DNA of 64,000 nt. Source: Schlesneria paludicola DSM 18645 (GTDB lineage: Bacteria; Planctomycetota; Planctomycetia; Planctomycetales; Planctomycetaceae). Shown here in pieces: positions 17,295-25,594 of this stretch (positions are counted from its first letter, which is position 1; each line of letters opens with the position of its first letter). A program made the position numbers and the translations under genes. The stretch lies in NCBI RefSeq assembly GCF_000255655.1, contig NZ_JH636435.1, forward strand, positions 312,209 to 376,208. The letters run 5' to 3'. A model generated the notes under the pieces. The model was not told the origin of the DNA. It did not search any database and was given only the letters and a program-made list of their open reading frames with translations.

Positions 17295-17783
17295 GCGAAA
17301 CATCGAGATCATGCGACGGGCATATCACGGTCGTCTGACGGGCAGATGGCTCGGTAGGGGGCTCTGACACAGGCTGATCCCAAAAACCATGTGTCGATAC
17401 GATGGCTTGCTGTGGTTTTCTACGGGACGCTGTCTGGTGAGATCGTTATTGACTGAAGTCGCGGAGGCAGCATTTCGCGGCACTCTGTACATCAAATTTG
17501 TTCCCACGCGAGCACGTGATCGAAGTGGTTGAGGTGGCGTCAGCGGCCACGCAATTGACGCTGTTTGAGGCGGAAATTCTGCTCAGACTCTGCATTCCTC
17601 CATTGACGGTCCGTGTTTGGTGAAAAGCCGAACACCACGATGATCGAGATCAAGCCAGCTCGGAAGTTGTGCGCCCAGTTCGAGGATTCAGATTGAGAAA
17701 CCCGCTTGAGGATCGAGGCCGGGAACAACATCTGCCGATTCTTCTATATAGTGCGATTGCTCACCTCGCAAATCACGTCTGAT

Positions 17784-17882
17784 CAGCCAGTCGAAATAAG
17801 AGAAACAGACACCTTGGGCTCTATGATGCCATACCGTCTTTGAATCTAAGCGAAGCCAATCCCGTCATCTCAACAGGCGGCT
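17784..17882. repeat. REP-like palindrome, decayed copy F
   Basis: CAGCCAGTCGAAATAAGAGA, AACAGACACCTTGG, a linker, then CGAAGCCAATCCCGTC and TCAACAGGCGGCT. The order and spacing match copies C and D, but the core GGGGAC and GTCCCC blocks have mutated, so this is an old copy. Confidence 0.65.
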
Positions 17883-18302
17883 AGAAACTCGACACTCAAA
17901 TCTTCGACATTTGACATCAAGCGTTCCTGTACCGGAAGTGGGCTTGATGTCGTTCGTCTTTGAATGCCACACCCACTCGTCGGGCCGCCCCCAAAGGCGG
18001 TGGATGAAAAGGAGGTTGTTGTCCTGTCATCACGAGAAAACTGACGGTTTCTACGAATCCCGCCATCTGGCACGCCATTCGAAGTGGCAATGACCGTGTC
18101 GGTTGTCGCGGCACTTCTGATGCAATTGAGCTTGACGGTTCGTCACACCATGTCGTTCTGGCGAATTTTCTGATGGCGGGCGGTTCATTCGTGAGATGGG
18201 AGCCGCTTGTCTGCAAGTTTAGCACTTTTGTGAATCATCTCTTTTCATTGGAGCGCGTTCGCATGTCGAGTGGTTTTCTCATTCGTCGAAGGGGCATGAA
18301 TC

Positions 18303-19427
18303 ATGCTGGAAAACAAATACTTCAATCGTCGGAGGCCAAGTGGCTTTACGCTCATTGAGCTGTTGACAGTCATCGCAATTATCGCACTCTTGATTGCGAT
18401 TCTGTTGCCTGCCGTACAGCAAGTCCGAGAAGCGGCCCGCCGCATTCAATGCCGAAATAATCTCAAACAAATTGGGCTGGCAATCCACAACTATCACGAT
18501 GTGATGAACGTTTTGCCGCCCGCATCGATCACGGGTTCTCCGCCATGCGCCGCCTGCGTCTATCCGAACGCGTCGGGGTGCAGCGAATGCCCAGGGCCAG
18601 TCTTTCGCAAGGGACCTGTGACGGTCTTTTTGCTGCCTTATATTGATTTGGCAGTGATCTATAATGCCATTGATTTCAACGCGGCCAATATTGAGTCGCC
18701 ACTGCAATTTACTCTGGACAATTCACAGCCGATCGCCAACGTCAAAATCAAAACCTATCAGTGCCCCAGCGATTCTTACGAAAAGTTTATCTGGAATGGG
18801 TACGGGCGACTGAACTACATGACATCTCTTGGCCCCTATTCCATGGCGTCAAATCATGGGAACTGGGCGAGTTCCTGCGGTTGCGACATGACGGGTACGG
18901 CCGCGTCAACGTTGGCCGCGGCATTAACGATTTACACCGAGGCGACTCCGCCCGGTGGATCACAGGCTCTAAGAACCAATACCGGAAGCAATCGGAGTCC
19001 AGGTGCGTTCGGAAATCTGACGTGGAACAATTTGACAGGGGCTCCGATTGGCGGGTGCAGCAGTTTTGCCGAGTTCTCTGATGGACTTTCCAATACGATT
19101 TTCGCTGGAGAAACACGGCCAACCTGCAACAATGCCGCGCGGAGTGGCTGGTACTTCACCTCCAACGGATGCGGAAGCGGGACGACCGGCATTCCGATTA
19201 ATTGGGACAGTTGCGATCAAGTGACCGTCCCGGGATCAGAGACAAACTGCAACGTTTCGTGCAGCGCGAATACGAGTTATGGCTTCAAATCCGCCCACAA
19301 GGGAGGCTGCCATATCCTTTTTGGCGATGGACGCGTCGCATTCGTCTCTGAAAGCATCGACATGTGGACCTATGCCAAACTTGGAGCTAAGGCTGACGGT
19401 TGCGTGCTAGAGACTGATTCATTCTAA
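18303..19427 (+). CDS. DUF1559 pseudopilin-like protein
   Basis: This 374-aa protein has a type IV prepilin/type II pseudopilin N-terminus: [20 protein letters not shown] preceded by basic residues, with processing expected after the Gly of G-F-T-L. The DUF1559 start [20 protein letters not shown] leads into a large beta-rich, Cys-containing domain. It ends with an H-x9-DG-type motif ([19 protein letters not shown]). AAGGGG lies 8 bases before ATG 18303. Such proteins occur in many copies in Planctomycetota and are presumed to be exported surface or pilin-like components; individual roles are unknown. A second copy is at 62.7 kb. Confidence 0.93.
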   Translation: MLENKYFNRRRPSGFTLIELLTVIAIIALLIAILLPAVQQVREAARRIQCRNNLKQIGLAIHNYHDVMNVLPPASITGSPPCAACVYPNASGCSECPGPVFRKGPVTVFLLPYIDLAVIYNAIDFNAANIESPLQFTLDNSQPIANVKIKTYQCPSDSYEKFIWNGYGRLNYMTSLGPYSMASNHGNWASSCGCDMTGTAASTLAAALTIYTEATPPGGSQALRTNTGSNRSPGAFGNLTWNNLTGAPIGGCSSFAEFSDGLSNTIFAGETRPTCNNAARSGWYFTSNGCGSGTTGIPINWDSCDQVTVPGSETNCNVSCSANTSYGFKSAHKGGCHILFGDGRVAFVSESIDMWTYAKLGAKADGCVLETDSF

Positions 19428-19479
19428 CCATCAGCCCGGCATTTAAGGCTTGAACCACCACGGACGACTGATTCTTTTC

Positions 19480-19574
19480 AACTTGTGAGAACAAGGGTGA
19501 AAGGCACCGCTGGATTGATGGAGTCATAGTTTTCTTGCATGTGATCGGAGCTCATCCCCGGAATTTCACAAATT
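19480..19574. repeat. REP-like palindrome, decayed copy G
   Basis: AACTTGTGAGAACAAGGGTG, AAAGGCACCGCTGG, a linker containing TTTTCTTGCATGTGATC, then GGAGCTCATCCCCGG and AATTTCACAAATT. The outer arms AACTTGTGA/TTTCACAAATT pair roughly and differ from all other copies. It lies 53 bases after the DUF1559 stop. Confidence 0.6.
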
Positions 19575-19606
19575 GTTCGCGTGAATCAGGCAATCACGCC
19601 CACACC

Positions 19607-19646
19607 AGATAGCCCATGAGATCGAAGTCGACCTCGTGGGCTATCT
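19607..19646. terminator. 14-bp hairpin downstream of the DUF1559 gene
   Basis: AGATAGCCCATGAG (19607-19620) pairs with CTCGTGGGCTATCT (19633-19646) apart from one wobble. No T-run follows. The remainder of the 553-base gap 19428-19980 has no supported gene. Confidence 0.45.
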
Positions 19647-19980
19647 GCATGATGCCAGCTCGATCAAAAAACCGCCTCGTCGAATCAGGCTGATCCCTGT
19701 TCACTTGGCTTGCTGCCCGCCGAACGGTTTCAGGAGGGACGAAGGGCGAACCGTTCGGACCATCGGAACTCGCGACGCCTCAACGAGCGATCCGAGCCAA
19801 CAGGCCAATTGCCAACTTCAAATCGACGAGGCTTGGTTTGCAAGGTCCGAAATGCGCAACTTCAAAAGCTTAAGTGTGGCCTACTTCTCATTCGAAGAAC
19901 ATTGCTATTTCCAGTCGAGACGTTTAGTCTGTAGTTAGACATTTCAGGAACTTCTGCCGCTCGTTGGGACCAGAAATACA

Positions 19981-21165
19981 ATGACTCTGAGGGCCGCTCG
20001 TTGTTCACTCAGCCGATGCCTTCGCACGCATCGGGCTTTTCCATTGATTCTTGTCGGCGTCTCCATGATGCTGACGCAGGGAACAGCACCAGCACTGGGG
20101 CAAGAGCGAAAAAAGGTCAATGCCGCTGGCCCACGAACGGTTTCTCGCGAGGTTCTGACTGAAGCGCAATGGCAAGAGGTCGAACAAGCGATCGACCGCG
20201 GATTGGCATTCTTGAGCCGCCGCCAGAATGGCGATGGGGCGTTTAATACGAACCCGAACAATGAGCCTGGAATTTCTGGTTTGTGCGTGTTGGCATTCTT
20301 GTCACGTGGGCATTTGCCTGGACAGGGACCGTACGGGATCAATTTGACTCGTTCGGTGGACTATATGTTGAATAGCCAGCATCCCGACGGGTTGATTGCC
20401 AGGTCTCGTCAGCCGTATTACGCCCCCTACAGCCATGGGATTTGTTCGCTGGTGTTTGGTGAAATCTATGGAATGTCGAGATCGGACGATGAGCAAAGAC
20501 TTCGTCAGGCGATCGAGAAAGCGATTGTGTTCACGAGTCACCGCTATTCTCAGCCGAAGGCCCATGCTGACGACGAAGGATCGTGGCGCTATCTGAAGCG
20601 ACATCGAAGCAGCGATGGTGACCTGTCGATCACATCGTGGAATGTGATGTTTCTTCGATCGGCAAAGAATTCCGGCTTTACGATTGACGTCAGTCTGATC
20701 GATGACGCGTTGGGGTATATGAAACGCGTCTACGACCCGCAGGTCAAAACGTTTCGTTACGAGATTCATACCGACGACCCGCAGCACAATCACACGCGGG
20801 CGATGGCTGGGGCCGGTACGCTATCTCTGGCCTTATCGGGTGACCATCATTCGGAACTCGCGGAAAGCGCGGCCCGCTACATCTTGAAACGCCCCTTTGA
20901 TCAGTATGATCGCCCCATCCCAGGTGAAGAGCATCCGTGTTACTCGGCCTTCTACTGCAGTCAGGCCATGTTTCAGATGGGGGGCGAGTACTGGTCCGAA
21001 TTCTATCCTCGCCTGGTCGACACACTGCTAAGAGCGCAGCGCGCCGACGGGTCGTGGTTGCTCAAACAAGGGGCCGACGTTGCTTGCGGCCCGGAATACA
21101 TGACGGCGATGACGATTCTGGCCCTGACTCCGCCCTATCAGCTTTTGCCAATTTTTCAGCGTTAA
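19981..21165 (+). CDS. secreted alpha/alpha-toroid (prenyltransferase/squalene-oxidase repeat) protein
   Basis: This 394-aa exported protein has a signal peptide (hydrophobic LILVGVSMMLTQGTAPALG, cleavage before QE). It carries repeats of the squalene-cyclase/prenyltransferase toroid fold: GLAFLSRRQNGDGAFN, SVDYMLNSQHPDGLI and TLLRAQRADGSWLL. It lacks the DXDD acid motif of true cyclases that I would expect, so catalysis of terpene cyclisation is unlikely. It lies 55 bases ahead of moxR on the same strand and probably heads the MoxR/VWA operon. In planctomycetes such toroid proteins often accompany MoxR-DUF58-VWA sets; their role is unknown. Confidence 0.8.
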   Translation: MTLRAARCSLSRCLRTHRAFPLILVGVSMMLTQGTAPALGQERKKVNAAGPRTVSREVLTEAQWQEVEQAIDRGLAFLSRRQNGDGAFNTNPNNEPGISGLCVLAFLSRGHLPGQGPYGINLTRSVDYMLNSQHPDGLIARSRQPYYAPYSHGICSLVFGEIYGMSRSDDEQRLRQAIEKAIVFTSHRYSQPKAHADDEGSWRYLKRHRSSDGDLSITSWNVMFLRSAKNSGFTIDVSLIDDALGYMKRVYDPQVKTFRYEIHTDDPQHNHTRAMAGAGTLSLALSGDHHSELAESAARYILKRPFDQYDRPIPGEEHPCYSAFYCSQAMFQMGGEYWSEFYPRLVDTLLRAQRADGSWLLKQGADVACGPEYMTAMTILALTPPYQLLPIFQR

Positions 21166-21220
21166 GCGTTCTCAATGGCCTAATCGTTTCGGTTAAGACG
21201 CTCACTTGGGAGACAACGAC

Positions 21221-22285
21221 ATGTCGACATCGGATGGAATCGAAAACACTCCTCATGGCGATGCGGCCGAATTGCAAGCCGTCGAAACACTACACAAGAA
21301 ATATCAGGCAATGCTGACGCAACTCGCAGGAGTTCTCGTTGGCATGGACGAAGTGATCGAACAGGTCATGATCGCCATTCTTTGCAAAGGACACTGTATT
21401 CTTCAGGGAATGCCAGGATTGGCAAAGACGCTGCTCGTCTCGTCCACGGCCCAGTTGATGCACCTGACCTTCCGCCGAATTCAGTTCACGCCCGATTTAA
21501 TGCCGTCCGACATCACCGGCACCGACGTGCTCGAAGAAGATCGCACGACAGGTAAACGTGTTTTTCGCTTTGTCCCGGGGCCACTGTTTGGCAATGTGAT
21601 CCTGGCGGATGAAATCAATCGAACACCACCGAAGACCCAGAGCGCTCTCTTGGAAGCCATGCAGGAGCGTCAGTTGACCATCGGTGGTGAAACCTTCGCT
21701 TTGCCTGATCCATTCTTCGTCATGGCGACGCAAAATCCAATCGAGCAAGAGGGAACATACACCCTGCCCGAAGCGCAGCTTGATCGATTTCTATTCATGA
21801 TTCATGTCGGATACCCCGGTCAGCAAGATGAGATCGAGATCTGCAAACGTGCCACGACGGAATATCGATTTGAAACGGAAACCGTTCTGACGGCGGATGA
21901 CGTCCACTTGATGCAAAAGCTTGTTCGCAGAGTTCCCGTAGCCGATCATGTTTACGAGTTTGCCGTCAAGCTGGTACGGATGACCCGTCCGGAAGAGAAG
22001 CTGCTGCCCGATGCTCTGGCTGAGATGATTCAATGGGGCGCTGGTCCGCGTGCCGGAATCTTCCTGCTGCTGGCCGCCAAGGCGCGAGCGATCCTGCATA
22101 AGCGGCATCATGCGACAACCGACGATGTTGCCGCCGTTGCCATCCCAGTCCTTCGGCATCGCATCATTCGCACGTTCAATGCTGAGGCGGCGGGGGTCTC
22201 GACAGATCAAATCGTTACCAAGCTGCTAGCCAAACTGCGGGGCGGTGTGGCCGTGAACCATCGCCCCAAGGCAATCGCGCGATGA
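21221..22285 (+). CDS. MoxR-family AAA+ ATPase
   Basis: This 354-aa protein is a MoxR AAA+ ATPase, a chaperone that acts on partner VWA proteins. It has Walker A in the GMPGLAKTLL form and RIQFTPDLMPSDITGTDVLEE. The Walker B region is VILADEINRTPPKTQSALLEAMQE, which I split here as VILADEINR and PPKTQSALLEAM. Sensor 1 is FFVMATQNPIEQEGTY, followed by PEAQLDRFLF, and a C-terminal lid contains WGAGPRAGIFLL. ATG 21221 is preferred with GGGAG 9 bases upstream; a TTG at 21206 is less likely. It is followed 52 bases later by its usual partner, a DUF58 protein, then two VWA membrane proteins. Confidence 0.95.
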   Translation: MSTSDGIENTPHGDAAELQAVETLHKKYQAMLTQLAGVLVGMDEVIEQVMIAILCKGHCILQGMPGLAKTLLVSSTAQLMHLTFRRIQFTPDLMPSDITGTDVLEEDRTTGKRVFRFVPGPLFGNVILADEINRTPPKTQSALLEAMQERQLTIGGETFALPDPFFVMATQNPIEQEGTYTLPEAQLDRFLFMIHVGYPGQQDEIEICKRATTEYRFETETVLTADDVHLMQKLVRRVPVADHVYEFAVKLVRMTRPEEKLLPDALAEMIQWGAGPRAGIFLLLAAKARAILHKRHHATTDDVAAVAIPVLRHRIIRTFNAEAAGVSTDQIVTKLLAKLRGGVAVNHRPKAIAR

Positions 22286-22337
22286 TTCACGCGCATTCCG
22301 ACATCCCTCACGCCGAAACGAGGAGTTTTGAAATTCG

Positions 22338-23249
22338 ATGGCTGCGGTAACTGAACAGACATCGTTCCTGAAGTCCGAGGTGCTCAGTCAGATCGGCAAT
22401 CTCGAGTTGCTATCCACGCGGGTCGTTGACGGCATTCTATCGGGCAAGCATCGTTCAACCCTACTGAGCGGCAGCTACGAGTTCGCCAATCATCGAGCGT
22501 ATTCGGCTGGCGACGAAATTCGAATGATTGACTGGAAGGTCTATGCTCGCCGCGATCGGTATTACATCCGGCAATTCGAGGAAACCACGAATCTACAGGG
22601 GATGATGGTCGTTGATTGCAGCGGTTCGATGGAGTTTGGACTTTCCACAGTCTCCAAGCTCGATTATGCCCGTGCCGCTTGTGCCTGCTTGTCTCGACTG
22701 ATGCTGCGACAGCGTGACGCCGTGGGGCTGGCGATTGTCGGAAACAAGGTTGAATCCTACCTTCCTCCAAAAGGCTATCCGCTTTATTTGCAGTCGATCC
22801 TGCACACTCTCGAACAAACAAAGGCGTTGGGCCAGACGCGACTTGGTCCGAACTTGTTCGATTTGATGCGACGACTAAAGCGGCGAGGCTTCTTCATTCT
22901 GTTCACCGATGGATTAGGGGACTGGGATGCAATCTCGGACGCCTTGAAACAGGCGAGGCTGCGCGGCCATGAAGTCTTGCTGTTTCATGTTATGGCACCC
23001 GAAGAACTGTCGTTTCGATTCAATCGTTGGTCTCGATTCGAATGCCTTGAAGCCGTTGGAACAAAACTCGATCTGGACCCTCCATCGGTGCGAGAAATCT
23101 ACCTGCGAAATCTGAATGCATTTCTCGACAAAGTTCGGGGCGAGTGCACGGGCATGGGGGCAGATTACGTGTTGCTATCAACGGATCAGGACCTCGGTAC
23201 CTCGCTGCGCTACTACCTTGGCCGTCGAACCGCCCGCAATAAACAATAG
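22338..23249 (+). CDS. DUF58 domain protein (VWA-like)
   Basis: This 303-aa cytosolic protein of the DUF58 family nearly always follows moxR. It has the conserved block YSAGDEIRMIDWKVYARRDR, then YYIRQFEETTN. A VWA-like strand carries a MIDAS-type DxSxS motif (VVDCSGSM). FILFTDGLGDWDAI and a C-terminal LGTSLRYYLGRR follow. There is no signal peptide or membrane segment. It likely binds the MoxR ATPase and passes activation to the membrane VWA proteins encoded next; this is inferred from family co-occurrence. The GAGGAG ribosome site is 13 bases ahead of ATG. Confidence 0.92.
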   Translation: MAAVTEQTSFLKSEVLSQIGNLELLSTRVVDGILSGKHRSTLLSGSYEFANHRAYSAGDEIRMIDWKVYARRDRYYIRQFEETTNLQGMMVVDCSGSMEFGLSTVSKLDYARAACACLSRLMLRQRDAVGLAIVGNKVESYLPPKGYPLYLQSILHTLEQTKALGQTRLGPNLFDLMRRLKRRGFFILFTDGLGDWDAISDALKQARLRGHEVLLFHVMAPEELSFRFNRWSRFECLEAVGTKLDLDPPSVREIYLRNLNAFLDKVRGECTGMGADYVLLSTDQDLGTSLRYYLGRRTARNKQ

Positions 23250-23314
23250 TCGGGCTGGGATGCACCACGTCCACATGCATCTCAGTAAAAACATGTGAAA
23301 CGGAGTCGAACTGG

Positions 23315-25591
23315 ATGTCGTTTTTGAATGCCGCGTTCCTGTGGGGATTGCCGTTGCTGGCTGTGCCAGTTGCGATCCACCTGCTGAGCCGCCGCCGCCA
23401 GGAGGTGGTGAGGTGGGGGGCGATGCAATTCCTGATGGACAGCAGTATTCGTCGACGTAAGATCTGGAGGCTGGACGATCTTATTCTGATGCTGCTCAGA
23501 ACGTTGGCTGTCCTGGGAATCGTGCTGGCTTTGTCCCGCCCGCTTTGGCTTGGTGCAGGCATCGGAAATGGATTGGGACGAGACGTCATTTTCGTCTGGG
23601 ATGTCTCCCTTTCCATGCAGCGAGAAGACGAGAGTGGGCGCAGTTCATTCGACAAGCTGCTGGAAAAAACCAAGGACTTGATGGGGCATGTGGCGGCAGG
23701 TGACACCATTCGAGGGATGGTCACCATCGGTCGCGGCAGGTGGTTGACAAGCGAGCCATCTTCGGCAACGGCCGAGCAGAAGTCCTATTTGCTCGATCAA
23801 CTGCGGGCGATCGGAGCGACTCAAGGGGCGGCAGATTGGCTGGCCTGCCTTGGAACCGCTTTCCGAGTGTCGCCACCCCCACGAGCGAAAGCCCGTTTGA
23901 TTCTAGTTGTCACGGATGGACAGACACATGGCTGGAGGCCGCAGGACCAGGGTGAATGGGCTCAGATCGAACAACTGGTCGAGGAATCACGGATTCCCAT
24001 GGCTGTGGAAATGCACAATGTCATTGGTGTGGCCGCCGCGTCGCACAATCTGGCCGTAGATAGCCTGACAACACCTCGACAGCTTGTGGGGGCGGGCGAA
24101 ACGTTCCTTGTCGAGGCGATGATTCGAAATCATGGCCACACACCCGTTCAACAACTCACGGTCGATTGGAGCCTGGATGATGTCGCCGTGGGACGATCGA
24201 GCATCGAGTCTCTGAATGCTGGTCAGTCAGCTCAGGTCACGCTGAAGCCGTCCGCCGGACATTCGGGGATTCGTCGTTTGAAATGTCGAATCGACGTACG
24301 CGATGACCTCAAGGCCGACAACGAACAAATCGTGATCATCGAAACGATCGATCAGGTTCCATTGTTGCTGGTTGACGATTCGACCAGTGACGATCCATTG
24401 ACGTCTGACAAGGGATATCTCCTGGCGGCATTGGGGCAAGACCCCGACGGCGACAACACCACGAAGAGTGCGAGCGTATTTCGTGCGAGAACAATTTCTC
24501 CTGAGGAGCTCGCTGGGCAATCACTTGCCGATTTCCGTGCCGTCATCTTCGCAAACACCACGAATATCGATGAAGCGGCGCTCGCTAAGTTGACGGAGTT
24601 TGTTCGTGCCGGAGGGGGGCTTTGGCTGGCGTTGGGGGATCGAACTCCGCCGCACGACTTCAACCGAACGTTTTACCGGTCGGGCGGGGGACTGTCTCCC
24701 TGGTCGATTGAAAGCCCCGTCGGTGACCTCGTCCGTCGGGAAGAGTATCTGACGATTCACCCTCCCGATCGAGACCACCCTGCCACCGTACTGCTCAGCG
24801 ACACCCAGCGGCTCGACATCGATCGTGTCAAAGTGTTCCAGCGGTTCCCCTTCGACGCCGATCCAGCGAGGATGAATGTTCCTGTCTTGCTGCGATCTGG
24901 AACCGGTCAGCCCCTGGCAATCGAGGGCTTTTTGGGGCGAGGCCGTGTCATTGTGCAGGCGCTATCCATGGGGGTTCGATGGTCCAATTTGCCACTCACG
25001 CAGGCCTACGTCCCCATGGTCCATGAATGGCTGTGGTATCTGGTCCAACCGACGGCCATTTCTCGCAACCTATTACCTGGCGATCCACTACAGGTTTCGT
25101 TGCCGACGAATGAACATGTCCGAGAAGTGCGATTGAATCGCCCAAATCAGAATCCCGTAATCATGACAGTCGCAACCCGAGGAGATCAGGCAATCGCCAT
25201 CAGTCGTGACACGGAACTACCCGGAGCGTACGACGTGGTCGTGGCCAGCGAAGGAAAGGAAGATGCCGTGCAGCCGTATCAGGTCGCACGCGTTTCCGGC
25301 GAATCCAATCTCGATCAGTGGCCGGAATCGCTCTCCACCAAATGGAGAAAGATGTCGGCATTCCGACTTGACCCCGACCACCCGTTGGCCATGCCGACGG
25401 GGACTGCGGTCGAGGATCGTGGCAATCCCTTGTCACCGAGCATTCTAGGTCTTGTCGTACTGGCGATTCTTGCAGAACTCTGGCTTGTCCGGTTCATTGC
25501 GCGAAATCGGTTTGGAGGTGATACGGGGCACGATCGGTTGCTTGCCAGTCGCCTGGTCGGGAGAGTTGTCAGCGTGCGAGGAAACAACTGA
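23315..25591 (+). CDS. BatA-type membrane VWA protein
   Basis: This 758-aa membrane protein begins with the BatA (aerotolerance regulator N-terminal) domain. FLWGLPLLAVPVAIHLLSRR spans the membrane, followed by VVRWGAMQFL and a second segment (LILMLLRTLAVLGIVLALSR). The VWA domain has the DxSxS MIDAS motif in VWDVSLSM and LILVVTDGQTHG. Then come a CARDB/Ig-like region and a GATase1-like region (PLLLVDDSTSDDP ... ADFRAVIFANT). A C-terminal membrane helix (ILGLVVLAILAELWLVRFI) ends it. The large soluble part faces outward between the anchors. It lies 65 bases after the DUF58 gene and 3 bases before the next gene, so it belongs to the operon. Confidence 0.88.
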   Translation: MSFLNAAFLWGLPLLAVPVAIHLLSRRRQEVVRWGAMQFLMDSSIRRRKIWRLDDLILMLLRTLAVLGIVLALSRPLWLGAGIGNGLGRDVIFVWDVSLSMQREDESGRSSFDKLLEKTKDLMGHVAAGDTIRGMVTIGRGRWLTSEPSSATAEQKSYLLDQLRAIGATQGAADWLACLGTAFRVSPPPRAKARLILVVTDGQTHGWRPQDQGEWAQIEQLVEESRIPMAVEMHNVIGVAAASHNLAVDSLTTPRQLVGAGETFLVEAMIRNHGHTPVQQLTVDWSLDDVAVGRSSIESLNAGQSAQVTLKPSAGHSGIRRLKCRIDVRDDLKADNEQIVIIETIDQVPLLLVDDSTSDDPLTSDKGYLLAALGQDPDGDNTTKSASVFRARTISPEELAGQSLADFRAVIFANTTNIDEAALAKLTEFVRAGGGLWLALGDRTPPHDFNRTFYRSGGGLSPWSIESPVGDLVRREEYLTIHPPDRDHPATVLLSDTQRLDIDRVKVFQRFPFDADPARMNVPVLLRSGTGQPLAIEGFLGRGRVIVQALSMGVRWSNLPLTQAYVPMVHEWLWYLVQPTAISRNLLPGDPLQVSLPTNEHVREVRLNRPNQNPVIMTVATRGDQAIAISRDTELPGAYDVVVASEGKEDAVQPYQVARVSGESNLDQWPESLSTKWRKMSAFRLDPDHPLAMPTGTAVEDRGNPLSPSILGLVVLAILAELWLVRFIARNRFGGDTGHDRLLASRLVGRVVSVRGNN

Positions 25592-25594
25592 ATC

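Larger units (their letters stand above)
16297..18302. other. 2-kb stretch with hairpins and no supported gene
   Basis: Between the small secreted protein and the DUF1559 gene I find only short, mutually overlapping open frames without signal peptides, family motifs or ribosome sites. The stretch contains four separate hairpins and a degenerate REP copy, listed individually. It may hold decayed genes or small RNAs; neither is demonstrated. Confidence 0.5.

Noticed and set aside
3904-19574. CRISPR array interpretation of the repeated elements
   Set aside because: Copies are kilobases apart, palindromic, of differing arms and without regular spacers; no cas genes are present.
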